A DNA stretch of 64,000 nucleotides from JAAYBF01 sp963716445 (GTDB lineage Bacteria; Actinomycetota; Thermoleophilia; Solirubrobacterales; Thermoleophilaceae): positions 1,302,001 to 1,366,000 of the forward strand of contig OY970313.1 in assembly GCA_963716445.1 (NCBI GenBank), in the 5' to 3' direction. Within the stretch, counting starts at the first letter, position 1, and the number at the start of each line of letters is the position of its first letter. This document shows positions 18,317 through 26,510 of this stretch, in pieces. A program made the position numbers and the translations under genes. The notes beneath the pieces were generated by a model. The model searched no databases and was not told the DNA's origin. It worked only from the letters and a program-made list of their open reading frames with translations.

Positions 18317-19582
18317 ATGGCGCGGATCTTGCTGGGAGTCTCGGGGGGGATAGCGGCCTACAAGGCCGTCGAGCTGGTGCGGCTGGCCACGGCCGCCGGG
18401 CATGCGGTGAGGGTGGTGCAGACGCCGGCGAGCTTGGCGTTCGTGGGACGGGCGACGTTCGAGGCCGTGACGGGGGCGCCGGTGCTCGTGGACGAGTTCG
18501 AGCACGATCCGGCGCGCGGGGCCTACCCGGGCGATGACGCGCTCGACCACGACCCGATCTCGCACCTCGAGCTGGTCCGTCGCTGCGACGCCTACGTCGT
18601 CGCGCCGGCGACGGCCAACACGCTGGCGAAGCTCGCCGGCGGCCATGCCGACAACCTGCTGACGAGCGCCGCGCTCGCCTGCCGGGCGCCGCTGCTGCTG
18701 GCGCCCGCGATGAACGGGGCGATGTGGGGGCATCCGGCGACCGTCGCCAACGTCGAGACCCTGCGCGCCCGGGGGGCCAGGCTGATCCCGCCGGCGACCG
18801 GGCGGCTGGCGTCGAAGGGCGAGTGGGGGACGGGCCGGCTCGCCGACCCGGCACAGATCCTGGCCGCGGTCGAGGCGGCCCTCGCCGACCCTGCCGCCGC
18901 GACGGGCGGACGGCTGGACGGCCTGCGCGTGCTCGTCACGGCGGGCGGCACGCGCGAGCCGATCGACGCGGTGCGCTACGTCGGCAACCGCTCGTCCGGC
19001 CGCATGGGCGTCGCCCTCGCCGCCGAGGCGCTGCGGCGCGGGGCGGAGGTCGTCGTGATCGGGGCGAACCTGGCGGTCGAGCCGCCGCCCAGCGTGCGGC
19101 GCATCGACGTCGAGACGGCGGCCGAGCTCGAGGCCGCTGCCCGCGAGCAGTTCCAGGCGTGCGACGTGCTCGTCATGGCGGCCGCGGTCGCCGACTTCAA
19201 GCCCGTCGACGCGACCGAAGGCAAGATCAAGAAGGCCGACCGCGAGGGCCTGACCGTCCGGCTCGAGGCGACCGCGGACGTCCTCGCCGGGCTCGCCTCG
19301 GAGCGGCGTGCCGGCCAGACGCTGGTCGGCTTCGCCGCCGAGCACGGTCCAGGCGGGCTCGACCACGCCCGTGCCAAGCTCGAGCGCAAGGGCCTCGATG
19401 CGGTGGTGCTCAACGACGTCTCGCAGCCGGGGATCGGATTCGACTCCGAGGAGAACGAGGTGATCGTCGTCACGCGCGACGGCGAGCACGCGGTCCCGCG
19501 CGGCTCGAAGTCCTCTGTGGCGGCTGCCATCCTTGATCGGGTGGAGTCGCTCAGGAGGACAGGCACGGAGGTGAGGCTGTGA
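18317..19582 (+). CDS. coaBC: Bifunctional phosphopantothenoylcysteine decarboxylase / phosphopantothenate-cysteine ligase
   Basis: 421 residues from ATG 18317, with AGAAGGG upstream. The N-terminal flavoprotein CoaC domain has ILLGVSGGIAAYKAVEL, the catalytic histidine in PISHLELV, PATANTLAKLAGGHADNLL and APAMNGAMWGHPA. The C-terminal CoaB domain has VLVTAGGTREPIDAVRYVGN, GNRSSGRMG, VADFKP and KIKK. It makes 4'-phosphopantetheine for coenzyme A. A small insertion (EHDPARGAYPGDDALDHDP) precedes the catalytic His. It overlaps the TPR gene by GTGA. Confidence 0.95.
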   Translation: MARILLGVSGGIAAYKAVELVRLATAAGHAVRVVQTPASLAFVGRATFEAVTGAPVLVDEFEHDPARGAYPGDDALDHDPISHLELVRRCDAYVVAPATANTLAKLAGGHADNLLTSAALACRAPLLLAPAMNGAMWGHPATVANVETLRARGARLIPPATGRLASKGEWGTGRLADPAQILAAVEAALADPAAATGGRLDGLRVLVTAGGTREPIDAVRYVGNRSSGRMGVALAAEALRRGAEVVVIGANLAVEPPPSVRRIDVETAAELEAAAREQFQACDVLVMAAAVADFKPVDATEGKIKKADREGLTVRLEATADVLAGLASERRAGQTLVGFAAEHGPGGLDHARAKLERKGLDAVVLNDVSQPGIGFDSEENEVIVVTRDGEHAVPRGSKSSVAAAILDRVESLRRTGTEVRL

Positions 19583-19959
19583 GCGAGACGCCGGAGGAGC
19601 GCGGCGAGCGCGTCTACACGCTCTACAGGCGCGGCAGCGAGCTGCTCGAGCGGGGCGACTTCGCGGCCGCCGCGATCCCGCTCGAGCGCGCCCGCCGGCT
19701 CGAGCCGGACAAGACGTCGATCCGCGAGGCGCTCGGCCGGGCGTACTTCCGCAGCGGTCGCTTCGGCTCTGCCGCGAAGGAGTTCGAGGCGGTTGTCGAG
19801 CGCGCGCCGGTCAACGACTTCGCTCACTTCTGCCTCGGCAAGGCGCTGGTCAAGACCGGGCGCGTCAGGGAGGCCCGCCGACACGCCGTGCTGGCGGCGA
19901 GCATGCGCCCCGACCGCGCCGACTACCGCTACCTGCGCGACAGGCTGAGCGCCGCCTAG
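19579..19959 (+). CDS. Small TPR-repeat protein
   Basis: 126 residues with three tetratricopeptide-like helix pairs (about 12-44, 46-79 and 80-113; hallmark residues in AIPLERARRLEPD, ALGRAYFRSGRFGSAAKEFEAV, FCLGKALVKTGRVREARRHA). No catalytic domain; probably a protein-protein scaffold. It is translationally coupled to coaBC by a GTGA overlap. Its 3' end overlaps by 4 nt the end of the convergent gene at 19956. Partner unknown. Confidence 0.75.
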   Translation: MSETPEERGERVYTLYRRGSELLERGDFAAAAIPLERARRLEPDKTSIREALGRAYFRSGRFGSAAKEFEAVVERAPVNDFAHFCLGKALVKTGRVREARRHAVLAASMRPDRADYRYLRDRLSAA

Positions 19960-20381
19960 CGCCGCGGGTCGAGCCAGCCGCCGGTCTCCGGCGACGGCTC
20001 GCGCTTGGCGCGCTGGAAGTCCCGCACGGCGAGCGCGCCCTCGACCACCAGCCCGAGCAGGCGGTCGACGTCCTGCTCCGAGAGCCCCGCGACCGGCAGA
20101 TCGCCATGCACCCAGATCTCGTGGGCCTGGGTCGAGCTGAAGCGGACCAGCCGCGTGGAGCGGTTCCACCAGAGCAGCATCCAGGGGTCGACGTGCTCTG
20201 GATCGTCGAGCGCGTGCGCCTTGACGGTCAGCAGCCCGTCGGCGATTCGCAGTCCGAGGTTGAGCGGCCAGCCGCCGGCATGGTCGGCGGCCAGCGTGAC
20301 GCCCCACTCGGTGTGTGCGATTCGCCGGCGCTCGCCCGGGAGGGAGCCGATGTAGGCATCCACGACGTCCACGGCAGCCAT
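19956..20381 (-). CDS. YbjN-like hypothetical protein
   Basis: 141 residues, soluble, with alternating strands and helices: TEWGVTLAADHAGGWPLNLGLRIADGLLTVKAHAL, WMLLWWNRSTRLVRF, WVHGDLPVAGLSEQDVDRLLGLVVEGA. The layout resembles the YbjN/type III secretion chaperone-like fold common in actinobacteria, but similarity is only by pattern. Start ATG 20381. It is convergent with the TPR gene and divergent from the rimP promoter. Confidence 0.6.
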   Translation of the reverse strand: MAAVDVVDAYIGSLPGERRRIAHTEWGVTLAADHAGGWPLNLGLRIADGLLTVKAHALDDPEHVDPWMLLWWNRSTRLVRFSSTQAHEIWVHGDLPVAGLSEQDVDRLLGLVVEGALAVRDFQRAKREPSPETGGWLDPRR

Positions 20382-20506
20382 GGCTGGACAGTACGGTCCC
20401 GGACGCGGGAGCGCCCGTCGGGCATGCCGGCTCGCCGTCGGCGACAGCCGTCGGAGGGCCGATCTGCGACAGTCCGCGGGTTCGCCAACTGCGCGGGTAG
20501 CCCGTC

Positions 20507-20512
20507 TATACT
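20507..20512 (+). promoter_or_regulatory. -10 box of the rimP-nusA-infB operon
   Basis: TATACT is a good -10. Transcription would start near 20519, giving a leader of about 78 nt before the rimP ATG that contains a complete intrinsic terminator. Confidence 0.6.
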
Positions 20513-20561
20513 GGTCCGCTGCTTGGACTTTCAGACGTACCGCGGCCTCGGTCGCGCCTGG

Positions 20562-20589
20562 AGGTGGGCTTCGCAGCCCACCTTTTTTT
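20562..20589 (+). terminator. Intrinsic terminator in the rimP leader (attenuator candidate)
   Basis: AGGTGGGC (20562-20569), loop TTCGCA, GCCCACCT (20576-20583), then a T run to 20589: the only textbook terminator with a long T tract in the window. It lies 8 nt before the rimP start and downstream of the TATACT box, so it interrupts the operon leader rather than ending a gene. Premature termination controlled by NusA or translation is a reasonable reading. Alternatively the 70-nt product is a small RNA. Confidence 0.75.
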
Positions 20590-20596
20590 CGACCTC

Positions 20597-21076
20597 ATGA
20601 CGACCAACACGGATCAACTCCAGACAGACATCGAGGCCCGCCTTGCGGGCCGGCTGCCCGCCGTCGAGCTGCTCGCCTGCGAGCGCATCGGCGCCGAGCG
20701 CCTGCGGCTCACGATCGACCATCCGGACGGCGTCGATCTCGGTCTCTGCGAGCGCGTCACCCGCGAGCTGAGCGAGCTGCTCGAGCGCTACGGACTCGAG
20801 GTCTCCTCGCCAGGACCGGAGCGGCCGCTGGTCAAGCCCGACCACTTCCGCCGCTTCCTCGGCCGCCGGGCTCGCGTTCGCACCCGCGAGCCGCGCGACG
20901 GCCATCGCAACTTCACGGGCGAGCTGGTCGGCGCCTCGGATGCCGAGGTGACGGTCGCGGCCGGCACCGGCGTCGTGACGATCCCGTACACGGAGATCGC
21001 GCGCAGCCACCTGGTCAGCGGGGCGGCTGACGACGAGGACGGCAGTACCGACGACACGGGGAACGGAGGCAACTGA
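20597..21076 (+). CDS. rimP: Ribosome maturation factor RimP
   Basis: 159 residues from ATG 20597. It contains the RimP N-domain (LTIDHPDGVDLGLCERVTRELSELLE) with the SSPGPERPLVKPDHFRRFLG motif, and the SH3-like C-domain (VRTREPRDGHRNFTGELVGA, TIPYTEIARSHLV). It assists 30S subunit maturation. First gene of the rimP-nusA-infB operon. A longer frame back to 20564 would run through the terminator hairpin and is unlikely. An acidic tail (DDEDGSTDDTG) ends the protein. Confidence 0.92.
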   Translation: MTTNTDQLQTDIEARLAGRLPAVELLACERIGAERLRLTIDHPDGVDLGLCERVTRELSELLERYGLEVSSPGPERPLVKPDHFRRFLGRRARVRTREPRDGHRNFTGELVGASDAEVTVAAGTGVVTIPYTEIARSHLVSGAADDEDGSTDDTGNGGN

Positions 21077-21077
21077 G

Positions 21078-22430
21078 ATGAGCAAGGAGATCGTCGAGGC
21101 GATCCAGGCGCTTGGCCAGGAGAAGGGCATCGCCACGGACACGCTGATGGACGCGCTCGAGGATGCGCTCCTCTCGGCTTACAAGAAGAGCCCCGGGTCG
21201 GCGAAGTACGCCCGCGTCGACATCGACCACGGCAGCGGCGACTTCACGGTGTTCGAGCTGATCCTGCCGCCGGAACTGGAGGAGCGACTGCTCGCCGAGG
21301 CCGAGGAGGCGCAGGAGGAGCCGGAGATCGATCCCGAGACCGGCGAGCTGCGCGAGCCCGAGGAGCCGGAGCTCGACCCCGACGTGCTCGCCGAGTACAG
21401 CGACCAGATCGAGGAGCGCGACGTCACGCCGAAGGACTTCGGCCGGATCGCGGCGCAGACAGCCAAGCAGGTGATCCTCCAGCGCGTCCGCGAGGCCGAG
21501 CGCGACATGATGTTCGACGAGTACCAGGACCGCGTCGGCGAGCTGATCACCGGCCTCGTCCAGCAGTCGGACTCGCGCTACACGCTGGTCCAGCTCCGCG
21601 AGCGCGTCGAGGCGCTGCTGCCCCGCTCCGAGCAGGTGCCCGGCGAGCGCTACGACCACGGCGCCCGCGTCAAGGCGATCATCACCGACGTCTCCGCCGA
21701 GGCCAAGGGCCCGAGCATCATCGTCTCGCGCCGTTCGCCGGAGCTGATTCGCGCGCTCTTCGAGCTCGAGGTGCCGGAGATCGCCGACGGGCTGGTCGAG
21801 ATCCAGAACGTCGCGCGCGAGCCCGGCTACAGGTCGAAGATCGCCGTCGTCTCGCACACCAACGGGGTCGATCCGGTCGGCGCCTGCGTCGGCCCGCGCG
21901 GCTCGCGCGTGCGGATGGTCGTCTCCGAGCTGCGCGGCGAGAAGATCGACATCATCCCCTTCAACGAGGAGCCGGCCCGCTTCGTCGCCAAGGCGCTCTC
22001 GCCGGCCCGCGTGCGCGAGGTGCTCGTCGACGACGACGCCAAGCAGGCGACGGTGATCGTGCCCGACGACCAGCTCTCGCTGGCGATCGGCAAGGATGGC
22101 CTCAACGCGCGTCTCGCCGCGCGCCTGACCGGCTGGCGGGTCGACATCCGCTCGGAGACAGAGTTCGCCAACGAGGACGCCGATCTCGGCCTCGAGGAGG
22201 AGGAGACCGCGGGCCGCTGCGCCGCGATCCTCTCGAACGGCAAGCGCTGTCCGAACGCGTCGATCCCCGGCTCGCGCTACTGCGGCCTGCCGGCGCACCA
22301 GGCGCTGACCGACACCGACAACGACTTCGTCACCGGCGAGCCGCCGGCCGAGCAGGAGGAGCCGGAGCCCGTCGAGGACGAGGCGGCTCCCGCCGAGGCC
22401 GAGGCCGAGCCGGCCGGGGACCAGAGCTAG
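21078..22430 (+). CDS. nusA: Transcription termination/antitermination factor NusA with extra C-terminal Cys/His motif
   Basis: 450 residues. N-terminal polymerase-binding domain with an acidic insertion (about 75-110), S1 domain (HGARVKAIITDVSAEAKG), KH1 (VDPVGACVGPRGSRVRMVVSEL) and KH2 (LSLAIGKDGLNARLAARLTGW). After KH2 the usual acidic repeats are absent. Instead there is CAAILSNGKRC followed by PGSRYCGLPAH, a C-x9-C-x10-C-x4-H pattern suggesting a small zinc site, then a Glu/Pro/Ala-rich tail. NusA modulates pausing and termination and may act on the leader terminator of its own operon. The ylxR gene usual between nusA and infB is missing. Confidence 0.95.
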   Translation: MSKEIVEAIQALGQEKGIATDTLMDALEDALLSAYKKSPGSAKYARVDIDHGSGDFTVFELILPPELEERLLAEAEEAQEEPEIDPETGELREPEEPELDPDVLAEYSDQIEERDVTPKDFGRIAAQTAKQVILQRVREAERDMMFDEYQDRVGELITGLVQQSDSRYTLVQLRERVEALLPRSEQVPGERYDHGARVKAIITDVSAEAKGPSIIVSRRSPELIRALFELEVPEIADGLVEIQNVAREPGYRSKIAVVSHTNGVDPVGACVGPRGSRVRMVVSELRGEKIDIIPFNEEPARFVAKALSPARVREVLVDDDAKQATVIVPDDQLSLAIGKDGLNARLAARLTGWRVDIRSETEFANEDADLGLEEEETAGRCAAILSNGKRCPNASIPGSRYCGLPAHQALTDTDNDFVTGEPPAEQEEPEPVEDEAAPAEAEAEPAGDQS

Positions 22431-22443
22431 CCCGAGGGCACCG

Positions 22444-24747
22444 ATGGCGAAGAAGCGCGTCCACGAAATAGCGAAAGAGCGGGGGATCCCCAGCAAGGAG
22501 GTGATCGCCAAGCTCCAGGCCGCCGGCCTCAACGTCAAGGCGGCCGCCTCCAGCGTGGACGAGGCCGACATCGAGCTGGCCTTCAGCGGCGGCAAGAAGG
22601 CGCCCGACGCCGGCGATCGGCCGAAGGGTCACAACAAGGGGCGGCCCGGCGCCGCCAAGTCGGGCAACGGCAAGGCGGCTCCGGCCTCTCGCGCGGCGGC
22701 ACCGGCCCCGGCCTCCAAGCCGCCGGCGACCCCGCCGGCGTCGACTCCGCCGGCCCAGGCGGGCGCCGGTCCGGCGGCGCAGCGTCCCGCAGCGCGACCG
22801 ACCCGCGACGGAGCCGGCGCGGCGGCCGGCGGTCGCCGTCGGCGCGTCGTCATCGACTCGCAGGCGTCGCGCCGCGCGCCCGGGCCGCCGCCGCAGCAGC
22901 AGACGCCGCCGCGCCGTCGCGGCCGCCGCCGCCGCACGCCCTGGGTGGAGCCCGACTTCAGCCAGCAGGAGGAGAAGCCGCAGGAGCAGCAGATCACCGA
23001 TATCAAGTCGGGAGCGACGGTCAAGGAGGTCGCGGAGTCGCTCGGCCTTTCCGCTCCTGAGGTGATCAAGAAGCTGATGGAGCTCGGTGAGATGGCGACG
23101 CTCACCCAGACGCTCTCCGACGACGCGATCGAGGTCCTCGCCGACGGCTTCGACAAGAAGGTCGAGATCGTCCACGCGGCGGACGACGTCACCGAGGATG
23201 TCCAGTTCGAGGACTCCGAGGAGGAGCTGGTCGGTCGGCCGCCTGTCGTGACCGTGATGGGCCACGTCGACCATGGCAAGACCTCGCTGCTCGACGCGAT
23301 CCGCGAGGCCGAGGTCGCCGCCGGCGAGGCCGGCGGCATCACCCAGCACATCGGCGCCTACCAGGTCCACCACGGCGACCACACGATCACCTTCCTCGAC
23401 ACCCCGGGACACCAGGCCTTCACGGCGATGCGCGCGCGCGGCGCGAGCGTCACCGACATCGCGGTCGTCGTCGTCGCGGCCGACGACGGCGTGATGCCCC
23501 AGACCGTCGAGGCGATCGACCACTCGAAGGCCGCCGGGGTCCCGATCGTCGTCGCGGTCAACAAGATCGACAAGGAGGGCGCCGACCCGCAGCGCGTGCG
23601 CGGCGAGCTCGCCCAGCAGGAGCTGACGCCGGCCGACTGGGGCGGCGACACCGAGTTCGTCGACGTGTCGGCGAAGACGCGCCAGAACCTCGAGGAGCTG
23701 CTCGAGACGCTGACGACGCTCGCCGACATCCAGGAGCTGAAGGCGAACCCGAACGCGGAGGCCTCCGGCGTCGTGATCGAGTCGCGGCTCGACCCCGGGC
23801 GCGGTCCGGTCGTCTCGGTGCTGATCGAGCGCGGCACGATGCACGTCGGGGATGCGCTCGTGGCCGGTGAGCATCCCGGCCGCGCGCGGGCGATGCACGA
23901 CTACAAGAGCGAGCGGATCAAGGCCGCCACGCCCGGCACGCCGGTCGAGGTGCTCGGCTTCGACGGCGTCCCGGAGGCCGGCGAGCAGTTCCGCGTCGTC
24001 GGCAACGAGCGCGAGGCAAGGCGGATCGCCGGCGAGCGCGCGAACCGCCTCAAGACGGAGGCGCTCGCCCGCCGCGCCGGAGTGAAGATCTCGCTCGAGG
24101 ACGTCATGGCCCGCGCCCAGAAGGGAGAGCTCAAGGAGCTCGGCCTGATCGTCAAGGCCGACGTCGCCGGCTCGCTCGAGGCGCTGGCCGACGAGATCGC
24201 GAAGCTCCCGCAGGAGGAGGTCGCGGTCAACCTGATCCACACCGGCGTCGGCGGCATCAACGAGTCCGACGTGATGCTCGCCAGCGCGTCCAACGCCGTG
24301 ATCATCGGCTTCAACGTCCGTCCGGTCGGCGACGCCCGCCAGGTCGCGCAGCGCGAGGGCGTCGAGATCCGCGGCTATTCCGTGATCTACAAGGTGGTCG
24401 AGGAGCTGCGCGCGGCGATGGAGGGGCTGCTCGAGCCCGAGGACGTCGAGGAGACCGTCGGCACCGTCGAGATCCGCGCGACCTTCAAGGCGTCGCGCGT
24501 CGGCACGATCGCCGGCTCGATGGTCACCGACGGCTCGGTCCGCCGCGGCGCGACCGTCCGCCTGGTGCGCGACGGCACGATCGTCTACGACGGTCGCGTC
24601 GGCTCGCTGCGACGCTTCAAGGAGGACGTGCGCGAGGTGACGCAGGGGATGGAGTGCGGCATCGTGCTCGAGAACTTCGCCGACGTGAAGGAGGGCGACG
24701 TCCTCGAGGTGTACGAGACGCGGCAGGTGGAGAAGACGCTGCAGTAG
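22444..24747 (+). CDS. infB: Translation initiation factor IF-2
   Basis: 767 residues. N-terminal IF2_N motif (VHEIAKERGIPSKEVIAKLQAAG), then a low-complexity Ala/Pro/Arg linker (about 60-175), a second IF2_N-like helical segment, and the GTPase core: G1 GHVDHGKT (from about residue 273), G2-G3 with DTPGHQAF, G4 NKID, G5 SAK. Domains II-IV follow to the C-terminal fMet-tRNA binding region (GMECGIVLENFADVKEGDVLEVYE). It recruits initiator tRNA to the 30S subunit. The gene starts 13 nt after nusA and its stop directly abuts the next GTG. Confidence 0.96.
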   Translation: MAKKRVHEIAKERGIPSKEVIAKLQAAGLNVKAAASSVDEADIELAFSGGKKAPDAGDRPKGHNKGRPGAAKSGNGKAAPASRAAAPAPASKPPATPPASTPPAQAGAGPAAQRPAARPTRDGAGAAAGGRRRRVVIDSQASRRAPGPPPQQQTPPRRRGRRRRTPWVEPDFSQQEEKPQEQQITDIKSGATVKEVAESLGLSAPEVIKKLMELGEMATLTQTLSDDAIEVLADGFDKKVEIVHAADDVTEDVQFEDSEEELVGRPPVVTVMGHVDHGKTSLLDAIREAEVAAGEAGGITQHIGAYQVHHGDHTITFLDTPGHQAFTAMRARGASVTDIAVVVVAADDGVMPQTVEAIDHSKAAGVPIVVAVNKIDKEGADPQRVRGELAQQELTPADWGGDTEFVDVSAKTRQNLEELLETLTTLADIQELKANPNAEASGVVIESRLDPGRGPVVSVLIERGTMHVGDALVAGEHPGRARAMHDYKSERIKAATPGTPVEVLGFDGVPEAGEQFRVVGNEREARRIAGERANRLKTEALARRAGVKISLEDVMARAQKGELKELGLIVKADVAGSLEALADEIAKLPQEEVAVNLIHTGVGGINESDVMLASASNAVIIGFNVRPVGDARQVAQREGVEIRGYSVIYKVVEELRAAMEGLLEPEDVEETVGTVEIRATFKASRVGTIAGSMVTDGSVRRGATVRLVRDGTIVYDGRVGSLRRFKEDVREVTQGMECGIVLENFADVKEGDVLEVYETRQVEKTLQ

Positions 24748-25053
24748 GTGGCTTTCGTCGTCCTCCTCGAGATCGAGCTGCACTTTCCCGAGGGGTCTGA
24801 CCTGAAGGGCAAGCGCAAGGAGCTGCAGTCCGTGAAGGCGGGACTTCAACGTAGGTTCGGCGCGACGGTCGCCGAGACCGACCACCACGATCTCTGGCAG
24901 CGCTCGTCGCTGGTCGCCGCGCTGGTGGCCGGCGAGCAGCACCGCGTCGCCGACGGCGCCGAGGCGATCGAGCGCTGGCTGCTCGGTCGCTTCCCCGACG
25001 GGGCCGCCGTACGGCGGACGATCGTGTCCGCGGACGAGCTGCGGGGCGAGTAG
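24748..25053 (+). CDS. ylxP: DUF503 (YlxP) family protein
   Basis: 101 residues from a GTG that begins the base after the infB stop. The family signature is clear: LLEIELHFPEGSDLKGKRKEL at the N-terminus, then VAETDHHDLWQRSSLVAALVAGE. YlxP proteins regularly lie between infB and rbfA and are thought to support ribosome assembly, but no biochemical role is fixed. It is followed by rbfA after 1 nt. Confidence 0.9.
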   Translation: MAFVVLLEIELHFPEGSDLKGKRKELQSVKAGLQRRFGATVAETDHHDLWQRSSLVAALVAGEQHRVADGAEAIERWLLGRFPDGAAVRRTIVSADELRGE

Positions 25054-25054
25054 G

Positions 25055-25411
25055 ATGCCCGCCGATCGCATGCGGCGCGTGAACGAGGCCTTGAGGGAGG
25101 TCCTTTCCGCCCGGATCGCACAAGGGCTCAAGGACCCCCGCGTAGGATTCGTCACAGTGACCGCCGTCGACACGAGCTCAGACCTTCGCCATGCCCGCGT
25201 CTACGTGAGCGTGCTCGGCGACGAGCAGGAGCGCGCCGACACGCTTGTGGGGCTCGAGTCGTCGCGCGGCTACCTGCAGGCCGGCATCGCCCGCGAGCTG
25301 CGGATCAAGCACACGCCGACGTTGCAGTTCGCCCACGACGAGGCGCTCGAGCGCGGCATGCGCATCTCCGAGCTGCTCGACGAGGCGGACGAGGGGAAGC
25401 CGGGCGCGTGA
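25055..25411 (+). CDS. rbfA: Ribosome-binding factor A
   Basis: 118 residues. KH-like fold with RMRRVNEALREVLSARIAQGLKDPRVGFVTV split over helix 1 and strand 1, then DLRHARVYVSVLGDEQE and LRIKHTPTLQFAHDEALERGMRISELL. It acts in late 16S rRNA 5'-end processing and cold adaptation. It overlaps nrnA by 4 nt (GTGA). Confidence 0.94.
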   Translation: MPADRMRRVNEALREVLSARIAQGLKDPRVGFVTVTAVDTSSDLRHARVYVSVLGDEQERADTLVGLESSRGYLQAGIARELRIKHTPTLQFAHDEALERGMRISELLDEADEGKPGA

Positions 25412-26400
25412 CCGGGATCGGGACGGAGCTCGACTACGTCGTCGAGGAGCTGCGGCACGCCGACAAGCTTCTGCTGACCACGCACGAGAACCCCGACGGC
25501 GACGCGCTTGGCTCGCTGCTCGGGATGCACTGGATCCTGCGCCAGCTCGGCAAGGACTCGCTGATGTACCTGTCGCCGGACGAGTTCCCGCTGCCCTACG
25601 AGTACCGCGACATGGAATCGAGCGAGATCGTCGGCGCCCCGCCCGCGGACATGGAGGAGCGCGTGGCGGTCTTCCTCGACTGCGGCAACATCGACCGGAT
25701 GCCCGTCGACTTCCTCCAGCGCGAGGGCATCCACATCCTCAACATCGACCACCACCACGACAACACCCGCTTCGGCACGGCGAACCTCGTCGACCCGGGC
25801 GCCTCGTGCACCGCCGAGATCGTCTGGCGGCTCTCCAAGGAGCTCGGCGCCGAGCTGACCGGCAAGATCGCCGGCGCCCTCTACGTCGGCCTGATCACCG
25901 ACACCGGGCGCTTCATGTACGAGAACACGACGCCCGACGCGCACCTCATGGCCGCCGAGCTGATCGAGGCCGGCGTCGAGCCGCACAAGGTCTACAGCCG
26001 CATCTACGAGTCGCTGCCATTCGCCCGGGTCCTCCTGCTGCAGCGCGCGCTGGCCAGCGTGCGCCGCTTCGACGACGGCACGATCACCATGCTCCAACTG
26101 ACGGTCGGCGACTTCGAGGAGACCGGCGCGCTCGAGAACGACTCCGAGGGGATCATCGACCATGCCCGCGCGATCGAGGGAACGGCGGTGGCCGTCCTCG
26201 TCCGAGAGCTGACGGGCGAGCGCGCCGGCAAGCGCAAGCTCTCGCTGCGCGCCACCGACGAGCGCGTCGACGTCTCCGAGATCGCCAGGGCGTTCGGCGG
26301 CGGCGGTCACCGCCAGGCCGCCGGCGCGACCACGGAGCTCGACGTCGACGCTCTCTGCGAAGAAGTCCGCAGGCACGTCCGCCGACAGCTCGCCGGCTGA
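25408..26400 (+). CDS. nrnA: DHH-family nanoRNase / pAp phosphatase
   Basis: 330 residues from a GTG. DHH domain with THENPDGDALGSLLG, VFLDCGNIDRM, NIDHHHDN and GLITDTGRFMYENT; C-terminal DHHA1 domain ending GGGGHRQAAGATT. This type degrades 2-5 nt RNA and dephosphorylates 3'-phosphoadenosine 5'-phosphate with manganese. The rbfA-nrnA-truB order is common in Gram-positives. It is followed by the repeat/short-ORF region before truB. Confidence 0.93.
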   Translation: MTGIGTELDYVVEELRHADKLLLTTHENPDGDALGSLLGMHWILRQLGKDSLMYLSPDEFPLPYEYRDMESSEIVGAPPADMEERVAVFLDCGNIDRMPVDFLQREGIHILNIDHHHDNTRFGTANLVDPGASCTAEIVWRLSKELGAELTGKIAGALYVGLITDTGRFMYENTTPDAHLMAAELIEAGVEPHKVYSRIYESLPFARVLLLQRALASVRRFDDGTITMLQLTVGDFEETGALENDSEGIIDHARAIEGTAVAVLVRELTGERAGKRKLSLRATDERVDVSEIARAFGGGGHRQAAGATTELDVDALCEEVRRHVRRQLAG

Positions 26401-26405
26401 TCCCC

Positions 26406-26508
26406 TCCGGTGAGCACCGCAGAGTCGGCCCAGCGGAGGCGCGCAGCCGGACCGGTCCCTCCCCGACACGCCGCGGCTAGCCGGAGCGAGGTCCGGTGAG
26501 CACCGCAG
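26406..26508 (+). repeat. 17-bp direct repeats flanking the truB upstream element
   Basis: TCCGGTGAGCACCGCAG occurs at 26406-26422 and identically at 26492-26508, 86 bp apart; the second copy carries the truB start codon. The same 17-mer with one change is at 7756-7772. The arrangement looks like a local tandem duplication or an insertion that duplicated the truB 5' end. Confidence 0.75.
26410..26499 (+). CDS. Possible 29-residue upstream ORF coupled to truB
   Basis: GTG 26410 to TGA 26497-26499, overlapping the truB GTG (26496) by GTGA. The peptide begins MSTAESAQRRRAAG, the same MSTA start as TruB, because the 17-bp repeat supplies both start codons. It may be only a by-product of the duplication, but the frame is exactly placed for translational coupling. 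Confidence 0.35.
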   Translation: MSTAESAQRRRAAGPVPPRHAAASRSEVR

Positions 26509-26510
26509 CC
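26429..26510 (+). repeat. 82-bp dispersed intergenic repeat, copy B (into truB start)
   Basis: Gap-free partner of 7693-7774. It includes the palindrome GGACCGGTCC, GAGG as ribosome site, and GGTGAGCACC in which the truB GTG sits within a self-complementary GGTG/CACC. It ends about 15 nt inside truB. Confidence 0.75.

Noticed and set aside
20564..20596. Upstream extension of rimP
   Set aside because: It would translate the terminator hairpin and adds no conserved residues; ATG 20597 gives the usual RimP length.
22330..25173. Long minus-strand open frame opposite infB, ylxP and rbfA
   Set aside because: It is the mirror of highly conserved genes in GC-rich DNA; the translation is repetitive Asp/Leu/Arg/Val with no domain. 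The same applies to minus frames at 13365-15137, 29781-32000 and 34568-37837.
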